The notes under the pieces: model-generated
Told to the model about the DNA's origin: nothing
What the model saw: only the letters and a program-made list of their open reading frames with translations
Database searches by the model: none
Position numbers and translations under genes: made by a program
Shown: positions 19,199-29,236 of the stretch, in pieces
How the letters are laid out: each line of letters opens with the position of its first letter
How positions within the stretch are numbered: position 1 is the first letter of the stretch
Assembly: GCA_949498985.1 (NCBI GenBank)
Contig: CATECQ010000050.1
Coordinates: forward strand, 39,316-103,315
DNA: 64,000 nucleotides
DNA from: Glaciecola sp. HTCC2999
GTDB lineage: Bacteria; Pseudomonadota; Gammaproteobacteria; Enterobacterales; Alteromonadaceae
Reading direction: 5' to 3'

Positions 19199-20041
19199 TC
19201 ATTCAAGGGGGGCATATAAAGCAAGTACTTCTTTGACCTTTCCTCGCGTTTTACCTTTTTGACTAATATTACGTTGAACAGCAAACTTAGATTGTTTGCT
19301 AGCATTTTGGTAGAGGTTTTTAGTGAAAGGTACCCAGTGATTAGAAATAACGGTAGCGATACCTTGTAGCTGTGCATGTTGTGCACATTCTACTAAACGA
19401 GCTTGTTCTTCATCTCCAAAATCATTCCCCGCGTAGGCTGTAAAATTTGATGTGCGATTAATCGGAGAGTAGGGAGGGTCGCAATAAACGACATCTTCAT
19501 TGGTTAGCTGCGCAAAAGCTGTAGCAAAGTCACCTTGGATAAATGTCGCATTTTGAGCACGTTGAGCAAAAAAATGCATTTCTTTTTCTGGGAAATAAGG
19601 CTGTTTATAACGACCAAATGGGACATTGTAACCGCCTTTTTGATTATACCGACAAAGCCCATTATACCCATGACGATTCAAGTAGATAAATAATATTGCT
19701 CGTTCTACGGGATCAGTTGTCGCATTAAATTGTGACCGAAGGGCATAATACGCTTCAGCTTGGTTATAGCTACCATCAAAATATACACGACTTTTTTCAA
19801 TAATGACGTCACTTGAAGTTTTTAGCAGATTGAATAACGAGATGAGATCTTGGTTCATATCTACTAACAAGTACTCATCAAAATCTACATTAAGAAAAAC
19901 CGAACCTCCACCAACAAAAGGTTCCACTAAACGGCGTTTCCCTTTCGTTGGTAAGATAGCTTGGATATGAGGGATGACTTTTTTTTTGCCCCCAGCCCAC
20001 TTCAAAAAAGAACGGTGCAGATTATTGTGTTTATTTGTCAT
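19199..20041 (-). CDS. dam: DNA adenine methyltransferase (GATC)
   Basis: The 280-residue class alpha N6-adenine methyltransferase has FLKWAGGKKKVIPHI at the start, the SAM-binding PFVGGGSVF and the catalytic DPPY in EDVVYCDPPYSPINRTS. Size and N-terminus match Dam (E. coli 278), and the position after aroK-aroB is where dam sits in many gammaproteobacteria. It methylates GATC for mismatch repair and replication timing. damX, which usually lies between aroB and dam, is absent. Unusually, rpe is not directly downstream: a plus-strand block intervenes. Confidence 0.96.
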   Translation of the reverse strand: MTNKHNNLHRSFLKWAGGKKKVIPHIQAILPTKGKRRLVEPFVGGGSVFLNVDFDEYLLVDMNQDLISLFNLLKTSSDVIIEKSRVYFDGSYNQAEAYYALRSQFNATTDPVERAILFIYLNRHGYNGLCRYNQKGGYNVPFGRYKQPYFPEKEMHFFAQRAQNATFIQGDFATAFAQLTNEDVVYCDPPYSPINRTSNFTAYAGNDFGDEEQARLVECAQHAQLQGIATVISNHWVPFTKNLYQNASKQSKFAVQRNISQKGKTRGKVKEVLALYAPLE

Positions 20042-20044
20042 CCG

Positions 20045-20278
20045 TTAAGAGTGTTTCATTCTTGATGGCGCTATCCGATTTATTAATGGAGTAAGCACAC
20101 AAACCATAGGTGGTTTAGAGTTTACCGTGCGACGTGCTTCTTGAATAGAAGAATAATCATTATTTGACGAGGTGCTATAACATCTATCACTGTGACAATG
20201 GGTTTCGTATAAACAACCCACTGATACTATGAATGTTGTCGTCATTAAATTGTTCAATGTTTCAACGTTTTGGTTCAA
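20045..20278 (-). CDS. Small hypothetical ORF in the place of damX
   Basis: This 77-codon frame fills the gap between aroB and dam, ending three bases before the dam start. Its first codon would be TTG; an ATG 11 codons in gives 66 residues. The peptide has a short hydrophobic stretch followed by Cys (TTTFIVSVGCLYETHCHSDRC), faintly like a lipobox but without the basic N-terminus of a signal peptide. It has no SPOR domain and no likeness to DamX. It may be real, a relic, or chance. Confidence 0.3.
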   Translation of the reverse strand: MNQNVETLNNLMTTTFIVSVGCLYETHCHSDRCYSTSSNNDYSSIQEARRTVNSKPPMVCVLTPLINRIAPSRMKHS

Positions 20279-20300
20279 CGTGGAATAAGTACGCTGTGAA

Positions 20301-21371
20301 TTAATCAGTGCCTAAAATAGGTGTCAATACATCTAATGTCACATCATCTGTCACAATTGCCGAGCCAATACCTGTAGGTATAATAAACCGTATTTTACCG
20401 GCTAATACTTTCTTATCATGACCCATATGTTGCATGTAAGTATGAGTTGTCATGTTATCAGGGCCTTCAGTGGGTAAATTAAACGCAGCATGAAGACTTA
20501 TAATTCGTTCCAACTGAGCTTCGGTTATACGATGTTGAGCTACTGCTACTCGAGAAGCTATGATTGTTCCTGCGGCTACAGCTTCACCATGAAGCCAGTT
20601 TCCATAGCCCATTTCAGCTTCTATAGCGTGACCAAATGTATGACCTAAATTAAGTAGTGCTCGGAGTCCCTTTTCACGTTCATCTTGAGCGACAATTTCA
20701 GCTTTAATTGAGCAACACCTTTCAATGGCATAGCTCAACGCAACAGGGTCTAAAGCTTTTAATAAAGAGACATTATCTTCTAACCAAGTAAACAGCTCTG
20801 CATCATAGATGATCCCATATTTAATGACTTCGGCCATACCTGCACCAAATTCACGTTGTGGCAATGTGGAGAGCGACTGGGTATCGATAAATACAGATTT
20901 AGGCTGATAAAAAGCACCAATCATGTTTTTGCCTAATGGATGGTTTACCGCTGTTTTGCCTCCTACGGAGGAATCAACTTGGGATAATAATGTTGTTGGT
21001 ATTTGAATAAAGTCAATTCCACGCTGGAAGGTTGCTGCGACAAAACCGGTTAAGTCACCAATCACTCCCCCACCCAGAGCGATTAAAGTAGTATCTCGTG
21101 AGGCGTGGTTTTCGAGTAAAAAACTATGGACTTTTGCAAAATGGGTCAAGTCTTTATACTGCTCACCATCAGGTAAGCTGACATGACTGACATTGGGATG
21201 TTGTAATGCTTGGATGAGTTTATCTAAATAAAGCGGAGCAATCGTATCATTGGTGACAATGACTACTTTTTCACTGGTGATATGATCAAATAAGCCAGAT
21301 TGAGTTAACAATCCGGCTTGAATGTGTATCGGGTAGCTACGCGCCCCCAGGTCGACGTTAAGAGTAGGCAT
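20301..21371 (-). CDS. aroB: 3-Dehydroquinate synthase
   Basis: The 356-residue enzyme turns DAHP into 3-dehydroquinate, the second step of the shikimate pathway. Visible landmarks are the NAD-binding [46 protein letters not shown], the zinc-ligand region EVIKYG and the metal His in [13 protein letters not shown]. Length is close to E. coli (362). It starts 18 bases after aroK, the conserved aroKB pair. Confidence 0.97.
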   Translation of the reverse strand: MPTLNVDLGARSYPIHIQAGLLTQSGLFDHITSEKVVIVTNDTIAPLYLDKLIQALQHPNVSHVSLPDGEQYKDLTHFAKVHSFLLENHASRDTTLIALGGGVIGDLTGFVAATFQRGIDFIQIPTTLLSQVDSSVGGKTAVNHPLGKNMIGAFYQPKSVFIDTQSLSTLPQREFGAGMAEVIKYGIIYDAELFTWLEDNVSLLKALDPVALSYAIERCCSIKAEIVAQDEREKGLRALLNLGHTFGHAIEAEMGYGNWLHGEAVAAGTIIASRVAVAQHRITEAQLERIISLHAAFNLPTEGPDNMTTHTYMQHMGHDKKVLAGKIRFIIPTGIGSAIVTDDVTLDVLTPILGTD

Positions 21372-21389
21372 GGGGAAAACTCCTGTAGG

Positions 21390-21905
21390 TTATAATCCGA
21401 TTTTTTGAATAATTTGATTAGCGACTGAACGAGCGCTTTGATCATCCGTGTCGACTACATAATCGGCCACTTCTTCATAGAGTGGATTCCGTGATTCAGC
21501 TAAATCACGTAAAACGGTTTCAGGATCGTCATTTTGAAGTAAGGGGCGACGTTTATCACGTTGAGTACGTGCTACTTGTTTGTCGATAGTGGTCTGTAAA
21601 TATACGACTATACCACGAGCTGATAAACGGTTACGTACTGCCTGGGTAATAATGGAACCACCACCTGTCGCCAGTACAATACCTTGTTTGTCAGAAAGTT
21701 CGTTAATAATATCTAACTCGCGCTTACGAAATCCTTCTTCGCCTTCAAGGTCGAAGATCCAGGCGATATCGGCGCCTGTTTTACGTTCAATTTCGTGATC
21801 GGAATCAAAGAATTCAAGATGCAGTTCATCTGCAAGGTGTCTACCAATGGTGCTTTTTCCAGCGCCCATAGGTCCTACCAAAAAGATATTACGTTTTTCA
21901 GCCAT
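21390..21905 (-). CDS. aroK: Shikimate kinase I
   Basis: The 171-residue kinase starts [25 protein letters not shown], almost the same as E. coli AroK, which decides the ATG at 21905 over a GTG 15 bases upstream. The P-loop is GPMGAGKST, the shikimate-binding Asp lies in FFDSDHEIE, and GGGS and RPLL motifs follow. It phosphorylates shikimate. It precedes aroB and follows pilQ after 165 bases, as in many gammaproteobacteria. Confidence 0.96.
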   Translation of the reverse strand: MAEKRNIFLVGPMGAGKSTIGRHLADELHLEFFDSDHEIERKTGADIAWIFDLEGEEGFRKRELDIINELSDKQGIVLATGGGSIITQAVRNRLSARGIVVYLQTTIDKQVARTQRDKRRPLLQNDDPETVLRDLAESRNPLYEEVADYVVDTDDQSARSVANQIIQKIGL

Positions 21906-22085
21906 ATCTGGATAATTCACTTTTTAAGTAATTGATTTTTAATGGGAAGATGCGCGTTTACTAAGCTACCCATTACGTAGTTGTATCGTAGGCAAGCATG
22001 CTACAAACACAACGCCTCAGACCTCGTCTAAATTTCGAGTGTGCGGATTATCGCAGTCTTGGCCGTTGCAAGCAAGTTAAATGAT

Positions 22086-23510
22086 TTATTCCATGATGAT
22101 TTTAGGCGTCACAAATATCAAAAGTTCGCGTTTTTGTTCTATAGTGACCTCATTTTGAAATAATCTCCCAAGCATTGGGATATCAGCAAGAACGGGTACT
22201 TTGGAGGTATCATTTGTACTAGTTTGTTGAAAAATACCCCCTAGAACTATTGTTTCGTTATTATCAACTAATACTTGGGTTTTGATTTCTTGGGTATCAA
22301 CAGCGACGGCTGGACCAGTAGATGTCGCTACGGTTTCCCCTCGAGTATCTTGAGTAACTACGAGATCTAAAATAATACGATGATCAGGCGTGATATGGGG
22401 AGTGACCTTTAAGCTCAAAACTGCTTTTTTGAACTCTACGGATGTCGCACCATTTGCAGTGGATTGTACATAGGGTATTTCTGTGCCTTGCTCAATATAA
22501 GCTTCTTGTTGATTGGCGACAGTGATTCTTGGACTAGCAATGATTTCACCTTTGTTTTCTGTCTCCAGGGCAGAAAGTTCTAAATCTAGAATTGTGCCAT
22601 TCATTAAACTCGCTAATTGAATGCCCATTCGACCTGAAGAATTAGCGACGGGTAAATTGACATTTAAACGATCACTGATATCAGGTACTACACCCGCGTT
22701 AATCTGATTAGCAGCTTGCGCGCTTCCAGATAACCCGAGATCACCATGTTGTCCGGTGAGTCCCCAGCGAACACCAAGCTGTTCATCAATATTGTCACGG
22801 ACAGTCACAATACGTGATTCGATTAATACCTGGCGCACAGGAATATCCAATTCATTGATGAGTTTGATAGCCATCTCTACCGAATTTTGGGTATCACGCA
22901 GTAAAATCGTATTGGTCCTTTCATCTACAGCGACTGAACCCCGACTAGATAGTGTGCCTCCATTTGAGGATTGAAGCAGCTTTGCCATTTGTTCGGCTTT
23001 AGCATAATTAACACGATGATATTTTGATATCAGCGGTGCTAAACTTTCTGTATGTTGTTTAACCGCTAACATGGCATTTTCACGAGTTGATAATTCTTCT
23101 TGAGGCGCAATAAGGATGACATTTCCTTCGATTCGTTGGTCTAATCCGCGAATTTTCAGGATCATAGCAAGCGCTTGATCCCATGGAACATCATTTAAAT
23201 TAATCGTGACATTGCCCGTCACTGAATCGGTCGTTACGAGATTAAAGTCATTGAGTTGTGCAATGATTTGTAACACTTGGCGAACGGGGACGTCTTTAAG
23301 ATCCAGACTGATTGGAGTACCGGTGTAGATGGTCTGGTTGATATGGGTATTGTCAGCCATTGGTACAGAAATATTCACTTGGCGTTTAGGTGTCGATGTC
23401 TCAGTGACAGATGTATGTAATTCTGTTTGAGCATTCACGACACTACTCAACATGAGTATTAGTATGATTGACAAGCAAGTGTTCTTTTTTGGGTTCACAA
23501 CATTAAGCAT
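22086..23510 (-). CDS. pilQ: Type IV pilus secretin, short form
   Basis: The start is set at the ATG at 23510, which overlaps the pilP stop by eight bases and has GAGGAAAAAC before it; the longer open frame upstream overlaps pilP too far. The 474-residue protein has a signal peptide ending near VVNAQ, an STN domain (ISLDLKDVPVRQVLQIIAQLNDFNLV), a short NolW-type domain (YHRVNYAKAEQMAKLLQ to LLRDTQNSVEMAIKLINELDIPVRQV) and a full secretin barrel (IIASPRITVANQQEAYIEQG to VVLGGIFQQ and VPVLADIPMLGRLFQ). Typical PilQ has about 700 residues with N-terminal AMIN domains that bind peptidoglycan. Those are missing here. It forms the outer-membrane pilus pore. Confidence 0.93.
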   Translation of the reverse strand: MLNVVNPKKNTCLSIILILMLSSVVNAQTELHTSVTETSTPKRQVNISVPMADNTHINQTIYTGTPISLDLKDVPVRQVLQIIAQLNDFNLVTTDSVTGNVTINLNDVPWDQALAMILKIRGLDQRIEGNVILIAPQEELSTRENAMLAVKQHTESLAPLISKYHRVNYAKAEQMAKLLQSSNGGTLSSRGSVAVDERTNTILLRDTQNSVEMAIKLINELDIPVRQVLIESRIVTVRDNIDEQLGVRWGLTGQHGDLGLSGSAQAANQINAGVVPDISDRLNVNLPVANSSGRMGIQLASLMNGTILDLELSALETENKGEIIASPRITVANQQEAYIEQGTEIPYVQSTANGATSVEFKKAVLSLKVTPHITPDHRIILDLVVTQDTRGETVATSTGPAVAVDTQEIKTQVLVDNNETIVLGGIFQQTSTNDTSKVPVLADIPMLGRLFQNEVTIEQKRELLIFVTPKIIME

Positions 23511-24063
23511 GTTTTTCCTCGTCAGCATCCATCGTAAACAATAAAAACATTTCTTCACGTTGATAACACCCTGAACCATCTGGAATCATTTGAGTAATCA
23601 CCACATGGTCTACTTCGATATCGGTAATTTGGCCATTAAATAATCCTAGATAGTGGCCAACACGTGCTTGATGTAATTGACCATCTTGGGTTTTAAATAG
23701 AGCAATAGATGTATTGTTAATCAGCATCACACCTGACATTGAAATAGAGTCAATAGCATAAGTTTCCAGCGGAGAAGTATGACGAGAAGTATTTGGAGTA
23801 AGACAGTTTTTGCTTTGGTTGCCGTTTATTTGTATTTCCGGTTGTTTAGCATTTTCAAATGGCGAGCGCAGATGAAGTGATTGATATTCGTAATCTGGCA
23901 ATGTCAGAAATTCTGATATCGCTCCAACAGTGATAGGGGTTGATGATTTTACTGCAGTGGTGAATTGTTTTAAGTCCTGTATTGATGTCGAACAACCGCT
24001 TAGCAAGGTAACTAACATGATATAACTAACTAGATGGATTGAATGTGATAATTGACGCTTCAT
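23503..24063 (-). CDS. pilP: Type IV pilus inner-membrane lipoprotein PilP
   Basis: The 186-residue protein has a signal peptide with lipobox LLSGC (Cys24), so it is a lipoprotein. The middle is low in order, and the C-terminal beta domain includes SMSGVMLINNTSIALFKTQDGQLHQARVGHYLG, the characteristic PilP segment. PilP links the PilMNO platform to PilQ. Start and stop overlap pilO and pilQ by four and eight bases, indicating translational coupling. Confidence 0.93.
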   Translation of the reverse strand: MKRQLSHSIHLVSYIMLVTLLSGCSTSIQDLKQFTTAVKSSTPITVGAISEFLTLPDYEYQSLHLRSPFENAKQPEIQINGNQSKNCLTPNTSRHTSPLETYAIDSISMSGVMLINNTSIALFKTQDGQLHQARVGHYLGLFNGQITDIEVDHVVITQMIPDGSGCYQREEMFLLFTMDADEEKHA

Positions 24064-24668
24064 AATGTGTTGGCTTCCGTTTTACTTGCAGTACGATAGG
24101 TTTTGGCTTGCATTTGTAAGCGTAACCCTCCGGTGTCATGGGTTATTGTAAAATCATGCAATGTCACTATCCGAGGTAACGTTGCTATCTTTGTTACAAA
24201 CTCTCCAAAATCGTGATAATGGCCGGTAACATCTAACTGTATCGGAAGTTCTGCATAAAACTCTTTTTCAATTTCTGGCAGCCATTGCAACAATTTAAAA
24301 GAAAGTCCTGATGTAGTCCCAAGATACGTAATGTCATTAAGTAATCCTGGAGTCTCATTGCTAGTGGGTAGTGATTTGAGCATGAATGTAAAATCCCGTT
24401 CCAGCTGTTCTAATTGAATTTTATGTCGAGGTAAATTCACAGTAATGCGATACTTGGCCGAAAATTCCCGTTTGAGAGTGATTTCTGCTTGCTTAGTTTG
24501 GCTGAGTATCGGTAACTTAGGGCTTATAAATGTAGACCAACCCAAACCTAAACTTAAAGTTGTTAATACCATTGCCATGACAATTTTCACTTCAAATGGC
24601 CAGCTAGCGATTTGTTCAAAGTCGAGTTGATTGATCTCTTTGAGTTGTGCAATATTAAACGACATCAC
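24060..24668 (-). CDS. pilO: Type IV pilus assembly protein PilO
   Basis: The 202-residue protein has a short cytoplasmic N-terminus, one membrane helix (about 28-48), a coiled coil (about 60-100) and a ferredoxin-like C-terminal domain. The start ATGA overlaps the pilN stop by four bases. PilO pairs with PilN in the inner membrane to form the alignment complex between the PilM ring and PilP-PilQ. Confidence 0.92.
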   Translation of the reverse strand: MMSFNIAQLKEINQLDFEQIASWPFEVKIVMAMVLTTLSLGLGWSTFISPKLPILSQTKQAEITLKREFSAKYRITVNLPRHKIQLEQLERDFTFMLKSLPTSNETPGLLNDITYLGTTSGLSFKLLQWLPEIEKEFYAELPIQLDVTGHYHDFGEFVTKIATLPRIVTLHDFTITHDTGGLRLQMQAKTYRTASKTEANTL

Positions 24669-25258
24669 TGCTCTCCTGTAATAGAGGCTTTATGATTGTC
24701 GAAGGCTTTTGGGGAAATCACTGGAGCAATCCTCACAGATAAGTGAAACTTACTATGTGAATGTGAACTGCTCATATCGGCTTTGATTGAAATCAGTTCT
24801 TCATTTAAAAATATGTCTGATTGGTTTAGGTTGTGCATAAAAATTGAGAGATGATTATTTGAAACTGAATGCCCCTCAATTTCAATCATATTATCCGTAC
24901 GATGCATACTTGAAAAGGTCAAGCCTACGGGTAATAGTTGGGCTAAATGGTCTAAAATTTGGGGTATTGCATGCCTTGAAATTTGAAGTTGTTCAACTAA
25001 ACGTATTTTTTGCTCTAAAGCTGACCGTTGAGTGTTTAGTCTTTTAATGTGATCAATTTGGGTATCCAAAATTCCAATTTCAGCGTCTAAATAAGCATTG
25101 CGGATATATTGTTTTGCCAGAATCTGTTCCAGAATAAATCCCCCAGACCACATTATTAACACACCTCCAGTGAAAAGTGCTGCAAGTAAGATAAAATACT
25201 GTTTTTTCTGTTGCTGGTGTTGAGCTTCACGCCACGGTAATAAATTAATGTATGCCAT
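24665..25258 (-). CDS. pilN: Type IV pilus assembly protein PilN
   Basis: The N-terminus MAYINLLPWREAQHQQQKKQYF carries the conserved INLLPWR motif that docks onto PilM. This motif decides the start at 25258, three codons after an in-frame GTG at 25267. A membrane helix follows (about 22-42), then a coiled coil and a small domain, 197 residues in all. The start overlaps the pilM stop by 14 bases. Confidence 0.92.
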   Translation of the reverse strand: MAYINLLPWREAQHQQQKKQYFILLAALFTGGVLIMWSGGFILEQILAKQYIRNAYLDAEIGILDTQIDHIKRLNTQRSALEQKIRLVEQLQISRHAIPQILDHLAQLLPVGLTFSSMHRTDNMIEIEGHSVSNNHLSIFMHNLNQSDIFLNEELISIKADMSSSHSHSKFHLSVRIAPVISPKAFDNHKASITGEQ

Positions 25259-26309
25259 GAGCATCACACCTTAATGCTAAGCCCATAGCAATACACAGCA
25301 TGGGTTTGAACGTGGTTAAATACTCTAGAGATATTGTGTCACTTATTTTCATATTTGCAGCAGGATCGAGTAAATCAACCTTTATATTTAATGCACAGCT
25401 AAGTGATTGTGTGATGTTAGGTAACATTCCAACGCCTCCGCATAGATAGATGTGTTGGGGTGAATCGCTATTCAGCGTGCTTTGCATTAATTGACAAGCA
25501 CGCAAAATATGTTGTTCTAGCTGGGCATGAAAAATAGGTAAGACAAGCTTTTGCCATTGTGAGTCTAGTATATTGTTATGTAATAGCTTTAAGGCTTCAT
25601 GTACGGGACATTGTTGCATCAACGCAATATCATGCAGCATAGAATTCAAGCCAAACTGATACTCTTTACTATATCTAAGATGATTATTTCTCACGACAAC
25701 GATATGCATTAACTCATTACCGATATGAATGGTGATGTCATCTATATTACTTTGTCCAGTATGTAGTCGGGCTAAATTCTCAAGCGCACCGAGCTCAGTA
25801 TTGACAATTTTAGGGTTGAGTCCAGCCTCTCGAGTAACAGTAATACGATTATCAACAATTTGTTTGGGGGCTGAAGTAAGCAAAATATCCGCTGTGTCTC
25901 GGTCTTCTGTGCTGTGAGTTAATGCCTCAAAATCCCAATAAACAAGATCTAATGGATAAGGAATTAAGCTATCGGCTTCAATCTCTATATGTTCTGCCAA
26001 ATGAGAACCGACTAATTGTTTTGGCATATGAATGACTTTGCTAATGACAGCAGTCCCCGACACAGCAATCACAGAAACAGGGTGTGTTAACTTGAGCTTA
26101 AGCATCATTTTTTTCAATGTTGTTGCGACACTATCAAAATCTGTAATATTTCTTTCTTTCAACGCGCTTGTTGGAATTAATTCACAGGCAACGCCTCGGC
26201 ATTCCCATTGTGCTTTACCAGGAGTCAGTAAAACAGCTTTTATGTATGTCGAACCGATATCAACCCCTAATAAAGGTTTGGTTTTAGGTGTAAAAACGGT
26301 AAACTTCAC
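25245..26309 (-). CDS. pilM: Type IV pilus assembly ATPase-like protein PilM
   Basis: I place the start at the GTG at 26309 (MKFTVFTPKTKPLLGVDIGSTYIK), preceded by AAGGA; this gives 354 residues, the usual PilM size, whereas the open frame extends a further 23 codons to a TTG. The actin-like fold is shown by LLGVDIGSTYIKAVLL, the central EIEADSLIPYPLDLVYWDFE and the ATP-site YLCGGVGMLPNI. PilM is a cytoplasmic ring protein that binds PilN. It is the first gene of the pilMNOPQ operon, divergent from mrcA as in Pseudomonas and E. coli relatives. Confidence 0.93.
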   Translation of the reverse strand: MKFTVFTPKTKPLLGVDIGSTYIKAVLLTPGKAQWECRGVACELIPTSALKERNITDFDSVATTLKKMMLKLKLTHPVSVIAVSGTAVISKVIHMPKQLVGSHLAEHIEIEADSLIPYPLDLVYWDFEALTHSTEDRDTADILLTSAPKQIVDNRITVTREAGLNPKIVNTELGALENLARLHTGQSNIDDITIHIGNELMHIVVVRNNHLRYSKEYQFGLNSMLHDIALMQQCPVHEALKLLHNNILDSQWQKLVLPIFHAQLEQHILRACQLMQSTLNSDSPQHIYLCGGVGMLPNITQSLSCALNIKVDLLDPAANMKISDTISLEYLTTFKPMLCIAMGLALRCDAHGIH

Positions 26310-26438
26310 GATATCTAAATCCTTAGTGCGTTGATGCGCGTTTGTGTTGGAAATATTAGGGGTCAGAAACTCAGACAACGATGTCGAGTTGAGGACACAT
26401 ACATATTAAAATATATGACATATGGAAGTTATTGCGTT

Positions 26439-29195
26439 GTGATTAAACGGTTAAAAAGTGTATTCCGATCTTTAGTCGTGTTAGGAGTGTTAGCTCTAAC
26501 GCTGGGGCTAGTGGGCACGGTGTCATTATACTTTTATGTCAAATCTGATCTTCCTTCGGTCGAATCTTTGCGGGATGTCCGTCTACAAACACCTATGCGT
26601 ATTTATACGCAAGACGGCCAACTGATATCTCAATATGGTGTTAAACGCCGTATTCCGGTAACCTTAGAAGAAGTACCGCAAACGTTAATCGATGCAATTT
26701 TGGCCACCGAAGATTCTCGTTTTTACGAACATGATGGGATTGATCCTATCGGCATGTTAAGAGCCTTGATGAATCTTGTGGTGACAGGAGAAAAAGGTCA
26801 AGGCGGTAGTACTTTAACCATGCAAATTGCTCGTGGTTTTTATCTTTCTCGTGAAAAAACTTATATTCGAAAAATCAAAGAAATCTTTATTGCTTGGCAT
26901 ATTGAACAAACGTTAACTAAAGATGAAATTTTAACGTTATATCTCAATAAAGTGGAGCTAGGCCATCGTGCATTCGGTTTTGGTGCAGCAGCTCAAGTGT
27001 ATTATGGCACCACATTAAATGAATTGAATTTAGCTCAAATAGCGACACTAGCCGGCTTACCTCAAGCTCCATCAGTGCTTAATCCCATTTCGAGACCTGA
27101 GCGTTCAATTGAGCGCCGACGCTTGGTGTTATTGAGAATGCTTGATGAAGGATATATCACACGCCAAGAATTTCGCGTCGCCCGTGATGCTGAAGTGACG
27201 GCTTCCAAGCATGGCGCTGAAATAGAGTTTCCTGCGCCATATCTGGCGGACATTATTTATAATGAAATGGTTGAATTATATGGGAAAGAAGAGGCAGAAA
27301 CCGGAGGATATCAAGTTTATGCAACCGTTAAATCAACTCTCCAACGTGCAGCACAAATAGCAGTATTACAGAATATTCACGATTATGACGAGCGTCACGG
27401 CTATCGAGGTGTATTAACTAATTTAGCCGAATTACAAGACACATGGGAGCTTAAAAATAATCTTCAGTCAGGAGAAACTCAACCAGATGAGCTCCAACCT
27501 GATGAGAGTATTTTAGAAAGTGAGTCATCCACTCAAATTATAGATATAGAGATGATATCTCGAAGTGCTCAGTTAATTAATGAATTATCGCATGACCGTT
27601 TACTTGAATTGCTTGAACTGGTTAACCCTATTCAACCCTTAATGCCTGCAATCGTCATATCAGTGGAAGAGCGGTCTATTGAAGTATTGAATCAGGCAGG
27701 GGAGTTATTGACAATTCAATGGCCAGGGCTTGCATGGGCTAGACCTTATATTAATGATCAAAGACAAGGCCCTATTCCACAGAATGCCAGTGATATTGTG
27801 CAGTTGGGTGATGTCGTTTATACCCGTTTGAACGCTGAAAAAGGATGGTTCTTATCACAATTACCAGAAGTTAGCAGTGCCTTTGTTGCGTTAGATCCAA
27901 AAGATGGAGCGATACAGGCGATTGTCGGTGGATATAACTTTTATCAAAGTCAATTTAATCGGGCAACACAAGCAGAGCGTCAAGTAGGTTCGAATATTAA
28001 ACCGTTTGTTTATTCTGCTGCATTAGAAAACGGCTATACGATTGCTAGTGTGATCAATGACGCGCCTATTAATCAATGGGATGCTAGTAGTGGTATTGCC
28101 TGGCGTCCACAAAATTCTCCTGCTGTATATGATGGTCCTATTCGAATGCGCAAGGCTTTAGGAAAATCTAAAAACGTCGTTTCCGTTCGATTATTACGTG
28201 CGGTGGGAATAGAAAATACAGCAAGATATATCGCTAGATTTGGTTTTGACCTAGATGATATCCCTCGAGATGAAACCTTATCTTTAGGTTCAGGTTCTCA
28301 TACCCCTTTAGAAGTCGCAACAGGGATGGCTACTTTTAGCAATGGTGGTTTTGCAATCACTCCCTATTTTATTGAGCGCATCACCAACGATAATGACGTT
28401 ACTCTTTATGAGGCTAACATGCCCCAAGCGTGTCAAGCATGTGAAAAAGATGTCAAGACAGTCAACTCAGTTTCGGATGAAAGTGCCAATATAGATAATA
28501 TAGAAGCGCTATTAGCGGAAACGTTAACGGAAACTTTACTTGTCGATGAAGCTACTCAGACGAAGGATATTATCCCTGCGCCAAGAGTGATTAGCGCACA
28601 AAATGCATTTTTGGTTTCAGAAATGTTGCGCACTGCTGTACGAGCAAACGGAAGCTGGAATAAAAAGACGTATTGGTTAGGAACTGGATGGCGAGCACGT
28701 AATATCTTGCAACGCACTGATATAGGTGGAAAAACAGGGACGACCAATGATTCTCGAGATACGTGGTTCAGCGGGTTTGCGCCGGGTTTAGTCGCAACTA
28801 GTTGGATGGGTTTTGATGATAATGCTAGACAATTAGGGCGCACGACTCGTAATCAACATTTAGTGAATATGAATCCAGAGAAATTCAACTGGATAGGAAA
28901 CGGATTAATTGGCTCAGAAGATGGAGCCAAGGCTGCACAACCTGCATGGATCCGTTTTATGCAAATAGCATTAGCCAATGTGCCGCAGAGTAGCGAGGCC
29001 ATTCCTGAAGGGATCACCCAAGTCAGGATCGATAGAACTACAGGGAAATTGACTGACCGTACTGACCATACGTCAATGTTTGAATACTTTGCTATTGGTA
29101 CACAACCTACCGCAAAAATCAGTGATAGTCAGGTCATTGATCCTTTAGAAGAAGAACAAGAAGCCGTCACAAAAGAAGGCGATGATATTTTTTAA
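26439..29195 (+). CDS. mrcA: Penicillin-binding protein 1A (bifunctional peptidoglycan synthase)
   Basis: From the GTG at 26439 the product is 918 residues ([23 protein letters not shown]); an in-frame ATG at 26415 is an alternative. A membrane anchor is followed by a GT51 glycosyltransferase (catalytic Glu in [16 protein letters not shown], then [11 protein letters not shown]) and a transpeptidase with SNIK (in QVGSNIKPF), SKN and KTG (in GGKTGTTND). It polymerises and crosslinks peptidoglycan. It is longer than E. coli PBP1A (850): acidic low-complexity inserts occur before the transpeptidase (repeated QPDE and SES) and shortly before KTG ([22 protein letters not shown]). Divergent from pilM, the usual neighbour. 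Confidence 0.95.
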   Translation: MIKRLKSVFRSLVVLGVLALTLGLVGTVSLYFYVKSDLPSVESLRDVRLQTPMRIYTQDGQLISQYGVKRRIPVTLEEVPQTLIDAILATEDSRFYEHDGIDPIGMLRALMNLVVTGEKGQGGSTLTMQIARGFYLSREKTYIRKIKEIFIAWHIEQTLTKDEILTLYLNKVELGHRAFGFGAAAQVYYGTTLNELNLAQIATLAGLPQAPSVLNPISRPERSIERRRLVLLRMLDEGYITRQEFRVARDAEVTASKHGAEIEFPAPYLADIIYNEMVELYGKEEAETGGYQVYATVKSTLQRAAQIAVLQNIHDYDERHGYRGVLTNLAELQDTWELKNNLQSGETQPDELQPDESILESESSTQIIDIEMISRSAQLINELSHDRLLELLELVNPIQPLMPAIVISVEERSIEVLNQAGELLTIQWPGLAWARPYINDQRQGPIPQNASDIVQLGDVVYTRLNAEKGWFLSQLPEVSSAFVALDPKDGAIQAIVGGYNFYQSQFNRATQAERQVGSNIKPFVYSAALENGYTIASVINDAPINQWDASSGIAWRPQNSPAVYDGPIRMRKALGKSKNVVSVRLLRAVGIENTARYIARFGFDLDDIPRDETLSLGSGSHTPLEVATGMATFSNGGFAITPYFIERITNDNDVTLYEANMPQACQACEKDVKTVNSVSDESANIDNIEALLAETLTETLLVDEATQTKDIIPAPRVISAQNAFLVSEMLRTAVRANGSWNKKTYWLGTGWRARNILQRTDIGGKTGTTNDSRDTWFSGFAPGLVATSWMGFDDNARQLGRTTRNQHLVNMNPEKFNWIGNGLIGSEDGAKAAQPAWIRFMQIALANVPQSSEAIPEGITQVRIDRTTGKLTDRTDHTSMFEYFAIGTQPTAKISDSQVIDPLEEEQEAVTKEGDDIF

Positions 29196-29236
29196 ATATC
29201 AATCAATCTACCCGTTTACCGACAGAGAATAATGAC

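Noticed and set aside
23511..23579. Longer start for pilQ
   Set aside because: It would overlap pilP by 77 bases and has no ribosome binding site; the ATG at 23510 has GAGGAAAAAC and an eight-base overlap.
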